From Acidobacteriota bacterium (lineage in GTDB: Bacteria; Acidobacteriota; Thermoanaerobaculia; Gp7-AA8; JAHWKK01): a DNA stretch of 64,000 nucleotides. The DNA lies in contig JAHWKK010000002.1 in NCBI GenBank assembly GCA_019347945.1, forward strand, positions 62,001 to 126,000. The letters are read 5' to 3'. The notes below the pieces were generated by a model that worked only from the letters and a program-made list of their open reading frames with translations, did no database searches and was not told the origin of the DNA. Shown piece after piece: positions 36,810-45,883 of the stretch. Positions within the stretch are counted from its first letter, which is position 1. The number at the start of each line of letters is the position of its first letter. The translations under genes were made by a program, and so were the position numbers.

Positions 36810-37445
36810 ATGGGTGTCGTAGAGATCAAGCGCAAGAAAATGACCTTCTCCGAGAAACTCTTCATCCCGGAAGTCATCAAGGGGATGTTCGTCACCATCG
36901 GACATCTGCTGCGCAACCTCGTCAATCTGAAGAAACTGCCGACCATCTCCTATCCGGAGATCAAACGGGTCTATTCGGAGCGGTTTCGCGGGCGACATAT
37001 CCTGACGAGCCGCGAAGACGGGACGACGCGATGCGTGGCATGCTACATGTGCTCGACGGCATGTCCCGCCGAGTGCATCACGATCGAAGCGGGTGAGGAC
37101 GAGCGGACGCGAGAGAAATTTCCGACGCGCTACGACATCGATCTGCTCCGCTGCGTCTTCTGCGGTTACTGTGTCGACGCCTGCCCCGAGGATGCGATTT
37201 ACATGACTCGTGACTACGAAATGTCGATCGATACCCGGTCTCGTGCCGTGGTCGGCCTGCGCGATCTCGTGGTTCCGCCCAACTTCCCAACCGGGCCGAT
37301 GGGCTGGCGGCCATACTACGGCGAGATCAGAAAAGAAGGCGCGGCGGGTGGGACCGGTATCGGACAACCTTTGCGACCGGCACCGTTCGACGACGAGGAC
37401 CAGCCGCCGAATCCGGAAGTCTACCGGGGGGGACAGCAGTCCTGA
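36810..37445 (+). CDS. nuoI: NADH-quinone oxidoreductase subunit I
   Basis: 211 residues. Two ferredoxin-type motifs, CVACYMCSTACPAECI and CVFCGYCVDACPEDAI, hold clusters N6a and N6b. TISYPEIKRVYSERFRGRHIL is the usual NuoI N-terminal part. The last 40 residues are Pro/Gly-rich. It stands next to nuoCD, while nuoG and nuoH, which usually lie in between, are missing; a PilZ gene comes 4 bp later on the other strand, so the cluster ends here. Confidence 0.95.
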   Translation: MGVVEIKRKKMTFSEKLFIPEVIKGMFVTIGHLLRNLVNLKKLPTISYPEIKRVYSERFRGRHILTSREDGTTRCVACYMCSTACPAECITIEAGEDERTREKFPTRYDIDLLRCVFCGYCVDACPEDAIYMTRDYEMSIDTRSRAVVGLRDLVVPPNFPTGPMGWRPYYGEIRKEGAAGGTGIGQPLRPAPFDDEDQPPNPEVYRGGQQS

Positions 37446-37449
37446 GTCT

Positions 37450-38004
37450 TCAGAGGTCGCGGTCGTGCTCGAGGACGTAGGCGATCGTTTCTTCCGACAC
37501 GATCTCCTGAAGGAATCGGTGGATCGCTTGGACGTCGTCGGCCCCGGACGATCCTTCACTTCCCGCGAAGCCGCCCTGCACGGCTTTCGATTCGAGAAAG
37601 AGCTGTGCCTGTCTGATCATCAGAACATGATCGGGGTCGATCCTGGCATCGTCGCGTTCCGGATCGAGGCCGCCATTCGACCTGAGGCGCTCGACACCGG
37701 CTCGCATCGACTCCATCCCCTCGGCCACGCGCAGGCCGCTTCTGAAAAGCGGCTGGCCCTCAGCATTGCGCTCGTTGACGAGATGACTCCAGACGACCTT
37801 CGCGATCACGGAAATCGATCCATTTTCGAGATCGACTCGCACCGGCACCTTTTCTCCGATCCGGACCGCTCGGCAGCCCCGGATTCTGAGTCCCGAGTAC
37901 GACAAATCGAGCACATCGACCGTGTCGGTGTCGAACGTCGCGCGAAGTGGAGGCTCCAAGGGGAATCTCTTCGCCACACGCGATTCTAGGACCTGCGCGC
38001 TCAC
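37450..38004 (-). CDS. PilZ domain protein
   Basis: 184 residues. The first 90 residues match PilZ: RVAKRFPLEPPLRATF has the R-x3-R-type c-di-GMP element with one extra spacer, and VLDLSYSGLRIRG stands for D/NxSxxG. The remaining residues are helical, with no family known to me. It is likely to bind c-di-GMP and signal to a partner. Convergent with nuoI. The GTG/ATG start at 38004 is the only early option. Confidence 0.8.
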   Translation of the reverse strand: MSAQVLESRVAKRFPLEPPLRATFDTDTVDVLDLSYSGLRIRGCRAVRIGEKVPVRVDLENGSISVIAKVVWSHLVNERNAEGQPLFRSGLRVAEGMESMRAGVERLRSNGGLDPERDDARIDPDHVLMIRQAQLFLESKAVQGGFAGSEGSSGADDVQAIHRFLQEIVSEETIAYVLEHDRDL

Positions 38005-38089
38005 GAGATCAGTATGGGTGCCATCCGGGGGTCTGTCATCTGCCGTTCGATGGTGCTTCGGATCGAAAGTGAGTGTGTGGAAGGTCGTG

Positions 38090-39118
38090 TCAACCAGCCC
38101 TGGAAACTTCGACGCGTTCGTGGTAGCGGTCCTCGATCAGGAGCATCTTCACGAGTACGACGATGACCGCAAGAAGCGGAGTCGCGACGATGACTCCGAG
38201 TGCCCCGAACAACAGTCCCATCAGCATCTGCGCGAGGATCGTCATCGCCGGAGGCAGCCAGACAGTCCGCCTTTCGATGAGCGGGGTCAGGAGGTAGCTC
38301 TCGAGTAGCTGAATCACCAGATAGAGCACAGCGACGAGGAGCCCGGTTCGCGGCGACTCGGCGAGCCCGAGAAGAATCGCCGGAATCGCCGAGAGCAGCG
38401 GCCCGATGTATGGCACGAACGAGAAGAGTGCGGCGATGATCCCCAGAACCAGCGCCAGCGGCACTCCCAGGATGAATAGCCCGAGCCACGTTGCCGCCCC
38501 AACGATCGCCATCGACCCGAACCGCCCGACCAGCCACCAGGCGAGCGTACTCCGGCACGCCAGCAGAACCTCTTCAGTACGCCCACGAGCCGACGGTGGA
38601 ACGAGCCACAGGAGCCCCTCCTCGTAAATGCGCGGAGTGAAAGCGAGATAGAAACCGACAAAGCCGAAAACCAGAACGCCCGTCAAAACCGCAATTGAGG
38701 ATCGCACGTACCTGCCGATCTCTTCGGGCTCCATGACCAGCTCCCGCTCGTATTGTCCGATTACTTTCGAGATCGTCTCATCCCCCGGTAACTGGTTCTT
38801 CAGATCGTCGACGGCGTCCGGAAGGGCACTCGACAACTCCCTCGCCTGCTCCGATGCGCGCGGCGCCATCAGCCAGATGGCCAACGCGGTCCCGGCGATC
38901 AGAACAACTGTCGTGAGGAGCACAGCCCAATGCCTCGGCAGAGGCATGGCCGAGTGAACCGCGTCGGCAATCGAGCGGAGAAAGATCGCCAGCAGGATCC
39001 CGGCGAAAAGGATCAGAATGATCGATGAGGCCTTCCACGCGAGGAGACCTCCCGAGGCCACGCCGAGAACAACCATCGAAACGACCAGCGTTTTGCGGGC
39101 GAGCTCTCGATCAGGCAT
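38090..39118 (-). CDS. AI-2E family membrane transporter
   Basis: 342 residues with seven or eight hydrophobic helices. The C-terminal half has SFVPYIGPLLSAIPAILLGL, QLLESYLLTPLIERRTVWLPP and AQMLMGLLFGALGVIVATPL, which define the family. Some members export AI-2 or act as Na/H antiporters; the substrate here is open. ATG 39118 places the start just before the first helix, though starts at 39169 and 39232 exist and none has a clear Shine-Dalgarno. Confidence 0.88.
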   Translation of the reverse strand: MPDRELARKTLVVSMVVLGVASGGLLAWKASSIILILFAGILLAIFLRSIADAVHSAMPLPRHWAVLLTTVVLIAGTALAIWLMAPRASEQARELSSALPDAVDDLKNQLPGDETISKVIGQYERELVMEPEEIGRYVRSSIAVLTGVLVFGFVGFYLAFTPRIYEEGLLWLVPPSARGRTEEVLLACRSTLAWWLVGRFGSMAIVGAATWLGLFILGVPLALVLGIIAALFSFVPYIGPLLSAIPAILLGLAESPRTGLLVAVLYLVIQLLESYLLTPLIERRTVWLPPAMTILAQMLMGLLFGALGVIVATPLLAVIVVLVKMLLIEDRYHERVEVSRAG

Positions 39119-39288
39119 CGATTCGGCCCGATGCACGGGAGGTTCCAGAATGGAAAGCGGTGCGAACATGCCCGAAACGGCGGGAATTGGGGACGGGGCT
39201 GGCCAGTGGTGCACCGCCGTCCGATCCACCACTTCAGACGTTCCATCGCTTCACTCCGTGAAAACCCTCATCCTCTATACTCGCTCGC

Positions 39289-40395
39289 GTGACATTTTCC
39301 GTCGTCGCCTTCTTCGCTCTGGGCCTCGCCCTCCTCGTTGTCGGCGGGGACTGGCTCGTGCGTGGCAGTTCCAGGCTGTCGCTTGCAATGGGCATCACCC
39401 CGCTGGTCGTCGGGCTTACGGTGGTGGCTTTCGGAACGAGTGCTCCGGAGCTCGCCGTCAGCATGATCGCTTCCTCTCAGGGGCAGCCGGATATCGCGAT
39501 CGGCAACATTCTGGGAAGCAACATCTCCAACATTCTTCTGATCATCGGCCTCTCCGCGCTGATCGCCCCGCTTGTCGTGTCTCAACAGCTGATTCGGCTC
39601 GATGCGCCGATAATGATCGGCGCAACGGGTCTGGCCTGGGCGCTCGGAAGCAACGGCAGGCTTTCCGCGAGAAATGGGTACATTCTCGTGGCCCTGCTGG
39701 TCGTCTACACGATCTTCGCGATCCGAAAGAGCCGGAGCGAGACGCGGAAGGTTCGCGAGGAGTACGAGAAGGAGTTCGGGACGATTCCGCAGGAGGAGCT
39801 TCGATCACCGCGGTCGATCCTGATGGACATCCTGCTGATCATCACCGGGATCGCTCTGCTGGTTCTCGGATCGCGATGGCTCGTCGGTTCGGCCACCGAG
39901 GTCGCGCGATATTTCGGGGTGAGCGAGCTGACGATCGGGCTGACCATCGTGGCGATCGGAACATCTCTTCCCGAGCTGGCGACCTCTGTTGTCGCGACAC
40001 TCAAAGGGGAACGGGACATCGCCGTGGGGAACGTCATCGGAAGCAACATTTTCAACATCCTGTGCGTGCTCGGCTTCACCGCCTCGATCGTTCCCGAAGG
40101 TGTCGCGATCTCGAGCCAGGCCCTCCGGTTCGACTTTCCTGTGACGCTGATTGTTTCCGTCGCCGCACTTCCCATTCTCTTCTCCAACTTCAGAATCGAG
40201 CGATGGGAGGGGGGGCTCTTCGTCCTGAGTTACGCTGCCTACCTCACCTATCTCATTCTCGATGCCACGAGTCACCCCTTCATCGAAATGTACGCTCACA
40301 TCCTGGCGTGGTACGTCTTCCCCGTCGTTTTCGTTCTCATCGTGATTCAGACGTTTCTGACCGTTCGCGGGGCACGAGTGAAGAAGACCGACTGA
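39289..40395 (+). CDS. Calcium/sodium antiporter (CaCA family)
   Basis: 368 residues with about ten helices in two inverted halves. GTSAPELAVSMIASSQGQPDIAIGNILGSNISN and GTSLPELATSVVATLKGERDIAVGNVIGSNIFN are the twin alpha-repeats that coordinate Ca and Na. It exchanges cations across the inner membrane. GTG 39289. A region of about 80 charged residues between halves (RKSRSETRKVREEYEKEF) is cytoplasmic. gatB follows 36 bp later on the same strand. Confidence 0.93.
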   Translation: MTFSVVAFFALGLALLVVGGDWLVRGSSRLSLAMGITPLVVGLTVVAFGTSAPELAVSMIASSQGQPDIAIGNILGSNISNILLIIGLSALIAPLVVSQQLIRLDAPIMIGATGLAWALGSNGRLSARNGYILVALLVVYTIFAIRKSRSETRKVREEYEKEFGTIPQEELRSPRSILMDILLIITGIALLVLGSRWLVGSATEVARYFGVSELTIGLTIVAIGTSLPELATSVVATLKGERDIAVGNVIGSNIFNILCVLGFTASIVPEGVAISSQALRFDFPVTLIVSVAALPILFSNFRIERWEGGLFVLSYAAYLTYLILDATSHPFIEMYAHILAWYVFPVVFVLIVIQTFLTVRGARVKKTD

Positions 40396-40431
40396 CGGCG
40401 ACGGCATTCGGATTACGTATAATTCGGCGCC

Positions 40432-41877
40432 ATGTCGGAATGGGAGCTGGTCGTCGGCCTCGAGGTGCACGCGAGGCTCCAGACGAGAACCAAGGCCTTC
40501 TGCTCCTGTGAGAACCGTTTCGGAGCGGAACCCAACTCGCTGGTCTGTCCGGTTTGTCTCGGCCTGCCGGGCGCGCTGCCGGTCCTCTCCTCGGAGGTCG
40601 TGCGCCTCGCAGCCCGGATGGCTCTCGCGACCCGATGCACCGTTCACGAGCGATCGATCTTCTCCCGCAAGAACTACTTCTACCCGGACCTTCCGAAGGG
40701 CTACCAGATTACACAGTTCGACCGGCCGATTGCGACGGGAGGGGAGCTCGAGATCTTCTTCGAGGGGGATACGAAACGAATCGGCGTAACCCGGATCCAC
40801 ATCGAGGAGGATGCCGGAAAGCTCATCCACGATCCTCGGATCGCCGGCGACGACTCGTCGCTCGTCGATCTGAACAGATCCGGAGTTCCCCTGATCGAGA
40901 TCGTTTCGGAGCCGGATATGCGGAGCTCCGCCGAAGCAGTCGCCTATCTGAGCCGGATCCGGCAGATTCTGATGTACACCGCCGTGTGTGACGGAAATAT
41001 GGAGGAGGGATCGCTCCGATGCGACGCGAACATTTCCGTTCATCGTCCGGGAGAACCGTTCGGCACGAGGGCCGAGATCAAGAATCTGAACTCGTTCCGA
41101 TTTCTGGCGAAGGCGATCGAGTTCGAGAAAACCCGGCAGATATCGATTCTGGAGGGCGGCGGATCCATTCACCAGGAAACGAGGCTGTTCGACGTTCAAT
41201 CAGGAGAGACGCGGTCGATGAGGTCGAAGGAGGAAGCGCATGATTACCGCTACTTCCCCGAGCCGGATCTTCTCCCTCTCGAAATCACCGGCGCGTTCAT
41301 CGATGAGGTTTCGCGATCGCTGCCGTCGCTTCCCGGGCATCGCGTCGATCGGTACCTGAAGGAGTGGCACCTCGACCGCGAAACTGCCGAGACACTCGTG
41401 GCAGATCGCGCGCTCGCGGATTTCTTCGAATCGGCGGTCCGGCAATCGCAATCGGCCCCGGTCCAGATTGCAAACTGGGTCCGGAACGACATTCTCGGCG
41501 TGCTGAACGAAAAGGGGGCCAGCATCTTCGATCTCGCCATCACACCCGACTCGCTCGCGGCGCTGGTCGACCTGATCGAAGCCGGGACGATCAGCGGAAA
41601 GATCGCCAAGGATGTCTTTGCCGAAATGGTCGAGAAGGGGGGAGATCCCGAAAGGATCATCGACGAGCGCGGATTGTCCCAGATTTCCGACGAGGACCAG
41701 ATCCGTGACGTCGCATCGCGGATCATCGCGGATCACCCGGGACAGGTCGAGGCGTATCGTGGAGGAAAGACGGCCCTGCTCGGGTTTTTCATCGGTCAGG
41801 TGATGAAGAAAACCGGCGGCCGGGCGAATCCCGAGCTCGCCCGGTCGATTCTCGAGTCGCTTCTCACCGGCGAGTGA
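40432..41877 (+). CDS. gatB: Aspartyl/glutamyl-tRNA amidotransferase subunit B
   Basis: 481 residues. LEVHARLQTRTKAFCSCENRFG and LPKGYQITQFDRPI mark the catalytic cradle, and MEEGSLRCDANISV and KNLNSFRFLAKAIEFE follow. The C-terminal YqeY-like domain ends with GFFIGQVMKKTGGRANPELARSIL. With GatA and GatC it amidates mischarged Glu-tRNA(Gln) or Asp-tRNA(Asn). gatA and gatC are elsewhere. tRNA-Arg lies 73 bp downstream. The start is ATG 40432. Confidence 0.97.
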   Translation: MSEWELVVGLEVHARLQTRTKAFCSCENRFGAEPNSLVCPVCLGLPGALPVLSSEVVRLAARMALATRCTVHERSIFSRKNYFYPDLPKGYQITQFDRPIATGGELEIFFEGDTKRIGVTRIHIEEDAGKLIHDPRIAGDDSSLVDLNRSGVPLIEIVSEPDMRSSAEAVAYLSRIRQILMYTAVCDGNMEEGSLRCDANISVHRPGEPFGTRAEIKNLNSFRFLAKAIEFEKTRQISILEGGGSIHQETRLFDVQSGETRSMRSKEEAHDYRYFPEPDLLPLEITGAFIDEVSRSLPSLPGHRVDRYLKEWHLDRETAETLVADRALADFFESAVRQSQSAPVQIANWVRNDILGVLNEKGASIFDLAITPDSLAALVDLIEAGTISGKIAKDVFAEMVEKGGDPERIIDERGLSQISDEDQIRDVASRIIADHPGQVEAYRGGKTALLGFFIGQVMKKTGGRANPELARSILESLLTGE

Positions 41878-41950
41878 CGCCGTCAAGAATTAATCGTCCC
41901 GGTCACGGGTTGCCGGGCCGGGGACGTCGGACTGGCATCCCGCACGCTCC

Positions 41951-42026
41951 GGCCCCGTAGCTCAGAGGATAGAGCGGAGGTTTCCTAAACCTTAGGTCGC
42001 AGGTTCGAATCCTGCCGGGGCCACCA
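41951..42026 (+). tRNA. tRNA-Arg (CCT)
   Basis: 76 bases with encoded CCA. Acceptor GGCCCCG with CGGGGCC, D arm GCTCAGAGGATAGAGC, anticodon stem GAGGT/ACCTT with TTCCTAA (CCT), T arm GCAGGTTCGAATCCTGC, discriminator A. Reads AGG codons, which appear in this GC-rich genome often. Confidence 0.97.
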
Positions 42027-42084
42027 GTAACTCACCGATCGGAAGATCGTCACACGTTATGATGAGCCGGGCGTAAGGGGACTC

Positions 42085-42759
42085 GTGCGCTCAGGTGGGG
42101 GGTTAGTGCAGATCTGGGACGCATTTCTGGACAGCGGATGGGTCGGCAAGGCTGTCCTTCTGGTACTTCTCGTTTTCTCCGTGGGCTCGTGGGCAGTCAT
42201 GCTTCTGGTTCACCTTCGCTTCACTCGCGCTGCACGGGCCTCGAAACGATTTCTGAGAGAGTTCCGCCAGAGCAAGCGCCTGATCGACGTTCAGTCCGCC
42301 GCACAGCGCTGGCCGGCCTCGCCACTCTCCGGCGTTTTTCGCGCCGGCTACGCGGAGATCGAGATGCTGATGGCTGGCAGCGAGAAGACGCGACTGCCGA
42401 CGCTGGTCCCGGTCGAGCGTTCGCTCCACCGCGCCGTTCGAGTCGAAACCAGCCGCCTCTCCAAATACCTCTCCTTTCTCGCGACGACCGCCTCGGCGAC
42501 CCCTTTCATCGGTTTATTCGGGACGGTCTGGGGAATCATGGGGGCGTTCGGAGCCATCGGCGCAATGAAGACTGCCTCGATCGTTGCCGTGGCACCCGGC
42601 ATCAGCGAGGCGCTCGTGAACACCGCTGCAGGTCTGCTCGCGGCGATTCCAGCCCTGATCGGCTACAACCACTTCGTCAACCGTGTGCGAGAGCTGAGAA
42701 CGCGCATGGAGGACTTCACACTCGAGTTTCTGAATCTGACTCAACGGAACTTCATGTAA
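42085..42759 (+). CDS. tolQ: TolQ/ExbB-type proton channel subunit
   Basis: 224 residues with three helices. VLLVLLVFSVGSWAVMLL is the first; SATPFIGLFGTVWGIMGAFGAIGA and VNTAAGLLAAIPALIGYNHF carry the channel-lining Thr and conserved Gly/Pro of the family. It forms the pentameric proton channel around TolR. The context of tolR, tolA, tolB and pal makes TolQ rather than ExbB the better name. GTG 42085 has GGGG nearby; GTG 42106 is an alternative with a G-rich stretch. Confidence 0.9.
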   Translation: MRSGGGLVQIWDAFLDSGWVGKAVLLVLLVFSVGSWAVMLLVHLRFTRAARASKRFLREFRQSKRLIDVQSAAQRWPASPLSGVFRAGYAEIEMLMAGSEKTRLPTLVPVERSLHRAVRVETSRLSKYLSFLATTASATPFIGLFGTVWGIMGAFGAIGAMKTASIVAVAPGISEALVNTAAGLLAAIPALIGYNHFVNRVRELRTRMEDFTLEFLNLTQRNFM

Positions 42760-42762
42760 GAG

Positions 42763-43197
42763 ATGGCAATACGATTCCAACAGGAAGACGAGCTCGGCAG
42801 TCTGTCGGAGATCAACGTCACTCCGCTGGTTGACGTCATGCTGGTTCTGCTGATCATCTTCATGATCACCGTACCGATGATGACCCAGGGCCTCGAGGTC
42901 GAGCTTCCCCGCGCCGAGGGAGAGAGTTTCGAGTCCGCCGAGGAGGAAACGGCAACGATCTCGATCGGGCGCGACGGAACAGTCTGGTTCAATGAGACGA
43001 GGGTAGGCCGCGTCGACATCGGCATCCCCCTCGAGACGATGCTGCGAGGAGAGGAAGTGGAAAGTGCACTGGTCCGGGCAGATCAGGGCGTCCCCTACGG
43101 ACGGGTCGTCGAGGTTCTCGACGTGATGAGCCGGGCCGGTGTCCGAGACGTCGGAATGCTGACCGAGACCTGGACATTGGACACCGATCAGCCATGA
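42763..43197 (+). CDS. tolR: TolR/ExbD-type subunit
   Basis: 144 residues. After a short N-terminus, NVTPLVDVMLVLLIIFMITVPMM is the single membrane helix with the proton-binding aspartate (LVDVMLVLL). The periplasmic domain holds VRADQGVPYGRVVEVLDVMSRAGV, the family dimer region. It couples proton flow in TolQ to TolA. tolQ ends 3 bp earlier and tolA overlaps by 4 bp. Confidence 0.95.
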   Translation: MAIRFQQEDELGSLSEINVTPLVDVMLVLLIIFMITVPMMTQGLEVELPRAEGESFESAEEETATISIGRDGTVWFNETRVGRVDIGIPLETMLRGEEVESALVRADQGVPYGRVVEVLDVMSRAGVRDVGMLTETWTLDTDQP

Positions 43198-43922
43198 ACG
43201 ACGCGGTCTCCGCGATTCTCGAAGAACGAGCCGGGCGCGGCCCTCACTTCAGCGCCTGGGTCGTTCTTTCGCTTCTTCTTCACGTTCTCGTAGCGGCGCC
43301 CATGATCGCCACCGCAACGCGACCCCCCTCGAAACAGGTTCAGCCGGTGAGGGTACGGCTCACCAGCCCCGCGGTCACACGCCCCGCCCCGTCGGCTCCT
43401 GCGCCCGTCGCAACGCCTCCGGTAGAGCAACCGAAAGAAGTTGCCGAGCCCGAGGCCCCGAAACCCGAAACCAAACAGCTCGATCGTGCGTTGTTCGGCA
43501 GATCTCCCGAAAAACCGGCGGAGGAGCCGGCTCCTGCGGAGACCCGCGCCGCACCCTCCCGGACCCCCGCGTCGCCGCCGGCTCCGGCTGAGCGGGCCGC
43601 TCCGAGTATCGAGGTCGGCGAAGGCGCATCCGTCAGCTCATCCTTCGACGGAACCTTCCCCTACCCTCTCTACGTCGAGAGGATGCTCAGTCTGATCGCG
43701 GATCGATGGTTCAGACCGGAGGGGTCGCCCAATCGGGCAGTGACCGTGCATTTCGTCATTGATCGAAACGGACGAGCGCACGAGGTCGAGGTGACGACAT
43801 CGAGCGGCAATTCCGGATTCGATCGGGCGGCAAGACGCGCGATCGTCGATGCTCAGCCGTTCCCCCCTCTGCCATTCGATTATGTCGGGACCGACCTGGG
43901 TGTCTATCTCGAATTCAAATGA
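43194..43922 (+). CDS. tolA: TolA/TonB-like energy transducer
   Basis: 242 residues. One helix near residues 22-42 (FSAWVVLSLLLHVLVAAP), a Pro/Glu/Ala-rich periplasmic spacer of about 90 residues, and a C-terminal TonB/TolA domain (DRNGRAHEVEVTTSSGNSGFDRAARRAI) at about residues 160-242. It reaches across the periplasm to Pal/TolB. By fold it might equally be called TonB, but position in the tol operon supports TolA. ATG overlaps the tolR stop (ATGA). Confidence 0.85.
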   Translation: MNDAVSAILEERAGRGPHFSAWVVLSLLLHVLVAAPMIATATRPPSKQVQPVRVRLTSPAVTRPAPSAPAPVATPPVEQPKEVAEPEAPKPETKQLDRALFGRSPEKPAEEPAPAETRAAPSRTPASPPAPAERAAPSIEVGEGASVSSSFDGTFPYPLYVERMLSLIADRWFRPEGSPNRAVTVHFVIDRNGRAHEVEVTTSSGNSGFDRAARRAIVDAQPFPPLPFDYVGTDLGVYLEFK

Positions 43923-43935
43923 AAGGAACTCGTTT

Positions 43936-45204
43936 TTGAGAATACTGAGACTCGCGCTTTGCGGGGTTCTGCTGATGGCCTGGACCGGAGGAGCCGAGGC
44001 GCAGCGGACCGAGATCACGACCGAGCTGGAGGCCGACCGGGCATCACGAACCGTAAGACTGGCCATTCCTTTTCCTTCGCTCGGCGCCGGTGTCAGCCCG
44101 GACGAACTTCACGAGGACTTTTTCACGCCTCTCACAGCGGATCTCGCATTTTCGAGAATCATCACGATCGTTCCGCTCCCGCCCGGACGTGAGCGCGGAT
44201 ACGAAGTCGCTCGCGAGGCGGGGGCGCAGGCCCTGCTGCAGCTCGACGTGATCCGAACTGGCGGGACGTTTGCGGTGGAAGCACGGCTGCTCGACACAGC
44301 CAACGGAACGACACTTCTCGGCAAGCGCTACCGGGGGGAGCCGACCGCATTCCGTCTGATGGCTCATACGCTGGCCAACGACGTCGTCACCTATTTCAAG
44401 GGGCGCCCCGGCATCTTCCTGTCGCGTATCGCTTTCGTCTCGGATCGAACCGGGTCCAACGAGGTCTGGATCATGGACTATGACGGTTCGAACCAGCGAC
44501 AGATCACGACCGAGCGCGCACTGACACTCACACCCGACTGGTCACCTGACGGAGAGCGGCTGGTCTATACATCCTTTAAACGAGGATACAGCGATCTCTA
44601 CATCGCGCTGCGCCAGGGCGGGGGACGCGTGCGGATCCGGACGGGCGTCAATCTGAACACCTCCCCTGCGTTTTCGCCCGACGGTACGAAGATCGCGTTC
44701 GTCGGCGCGGTCGAGGGAAACGCCGACATCTACGTGATCAACGACGACGGCTCCGAGCTGAGAAGACTGACGACTGGTTCTTCGATCGAGTCGACACCGG
44801 CGTGGAGTCCAACCGGTCGCCAGATCGCGTTCACCTCTTCCCGCGCCGGAACACCGCAAATCTACATCATGGACGCCGAGGGGACCAACGTCAGGAGGAT
44901 TTCATTCGACGGCAACTGGAACGACGACGCCGTCTTTTCGCCCAACGGCGAGTATCTGGCCTACACATCCCTGGTCGGGAGGCGCTACCAGATCCGTATC
45001 TACAACCTTTCGACCGGCGAGAGCCGAGTGATCGCGGGAGCAGGGTCCAATGAGCAACCGTCGTGGGCTCCCGACAGCTCATCGATCGTTTTCATGTCGG
45101 ATCGCTCGGGTCGCTGGCAGATCTACAGGATCGGCCTCGACGAAAGAGATCCGGTTCCGCTCACTTCTCAGGGAACCAATTCTTCCCCGGCGTGGTCGCC
45201 ATAA
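43936..45204 (+). CDS. tolB: Tol-Pal periplasmic beta-propeller protein
   Basis: 422 residues from TTG 43936, which has AAGGA eight bases upstream and gives a signal peptide ILRLALCGVLLMAW with AEAQ cleavage. The N-terminal domain has LEADRASRTVRLAIPF. Repeats of FVSDRTGSNEVWIMDYDG, PDWSPDGERLVYTS and PAFSPDGTKIAFVG are blades of the propeller that binds Pal. The longer frame from 43849 lies in tolA and is not used. A Pal gene follows after a 91-bp spacer with its own promoter-like signal. Confidence 0.93.
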   Translation: MRILRLALCGVLLMAWTGGAEAQRTEITTELEADRASRTVRLAIPFPSLGAGVSPDELHEDFFTPLTADLAFSRIITIVPLPPGRERGYEVAREAGAQALLQLDVIRTGGTFAVEARLLDTANGTTLLGKRYRGEPTAFRLMAHTLANDVVTYFKGRPGIFLSRIAFVSDRTGSNEVWIMDYDGSNQRQITTERALTLTPDWSPDGERLVYTSFKRGYSDLYIALRQGGGRVRIRTGVNLNTSPAFSPDGTKIAFVGAVEGNADIYVINDDGSELRRLTTGSSIESTPAWSPTGRQIAFTSSRAGTPQIYIMDAEGTNVRRISFDGNWNDDAVFSPNGEYLAYTSLVGRRYQIRIYNLSTGESRVIAGAGSNEQPSWAPDSSSIVFMSDRSGRWQIYRIGLDERDPVPLTSQGTNSSPAWSP

Positions 45205-45211
45205 TCCCGTA

Positions 45212-45223
45212 AATCATGCATGA
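45212..45223. promoter_or_regulatory. 12-bp perfect palindrome upstream of pal
   Basis: ATCATGCATGAT is a perfect palindrome eight bases after the tolB stop and 17 bp before the predicted pal -35. It could be an operator; the regulator is unknown. Confidence 0.35.
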
Positions 45224-45239
45224 TTAGAGAGTTTTCCGC

Positions 45240-45268
45240 TTGAAAGCATCCCGTCGTGCCGTTAGGAT
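45240..45268 (+). promoter_or_regulatory. Candidate promoter of pal
   Basis: TTGAAA and TAGGAT stand 17 bp apart, 28 bases before the pal ATG. It would give pal and cpoB an extra dose, as in other tol operons. Confidence 0.5.
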
Positions 45269-45295
45269 GCGACGAGAATCAAAGGAGCCAGCCCA

Positions 45296-45883
45296 ATGAA
45301 GAAGAATCATCTCGAAATTTCCCTCGCAATCCTTGCGGTCATTCTCCTCTCCTCGATCGGATGCAAGAGCAGGACTGTGGACGAGCCACCGCCGGTAATC
45401 GAGACACCCGAGGTCTACGAAGAGCCGGTGGAACCCGACACCGTCGTCATCGTCGAAGAGGAGCCTGACTTCGTTCCGGAACAGGAAGTCGAGGTCGAGC
45501 AGCTCGACCGACTGAGCCTCGCAGAGCTCAACAGCCGCGCCGCCGAACGGGGATGGATTCGCGACGCCTACTTCGCCTTCGACGCCTATACCCTGACCAC
45601 CGAATCTCAGGACAATCTCGCATTGTCGGCTGCATGGCTGAAAAGCCATCCCGAGTACCGTCTGCGGATCGAGGGCCACGCAGACGAGCGGGGCACCCAG
45701 CAGTACAATCTGGCTCTCGGTGAACGGCGAGCGCAGAGCGCGAAGGAGTACCTCATGGCGCTCGGCATTCCCGCATCGCGAATGCGTACGATCAGTTACG
45801 GCGAAGAGCGGCCGTTCGATACGGGAAGCAATGAGAGCGCATGGGCACGAAATCGCCGGGCGCACCTCGTTCTCGAGAGATGA
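45296..45883 (+). CDS. pal: Peptidoglycan-associated lipoprotein (OmpA-like)
   Basis: 195 residues. ISLAILAVILLSSIGCKSRT is a lipoprotein signal with lipobox ending in Cys. An acidic/Pro-rich linker of about 45 residues follows. The OmpA domain starts near residue 90 with AYFAFDAYTLTTESQDNLA and has RIEGHADERGTQQYNLALGERRAQ, the peptidoglycan-binding motif. It links the outer membrane to the cell wall and cycles with TolB. AGGAG is seen 11 bases before ATG 45296. cpoB overlaps by 4 bp. Confidence 0.95.
   Translation: MKKNHLEISLAILAVILLSSIGCKSRTVDEPPPVIETPEVYEEPVEPDTVVIVEEEPDFVPEQEVEVEQLDRLSLAELNSRAAERGWIRDAYFAFDAYTLTTESQDNLALSAAWLKSHPEYRLRIEGHADERGTQQYNLALGERRAQSAKEYLMALGIPASRMRTISYGEERPFDTGSNESAWARNRRAHLVLER

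Noticed and set aside
39018-40511. 497-codon plus-strand frame across the AI-2E and antiporter genes
   Set aside because: Arg/Ser-rich shadow in the wrong frame; the antiporter frame has clear alpha-repeat motifs.
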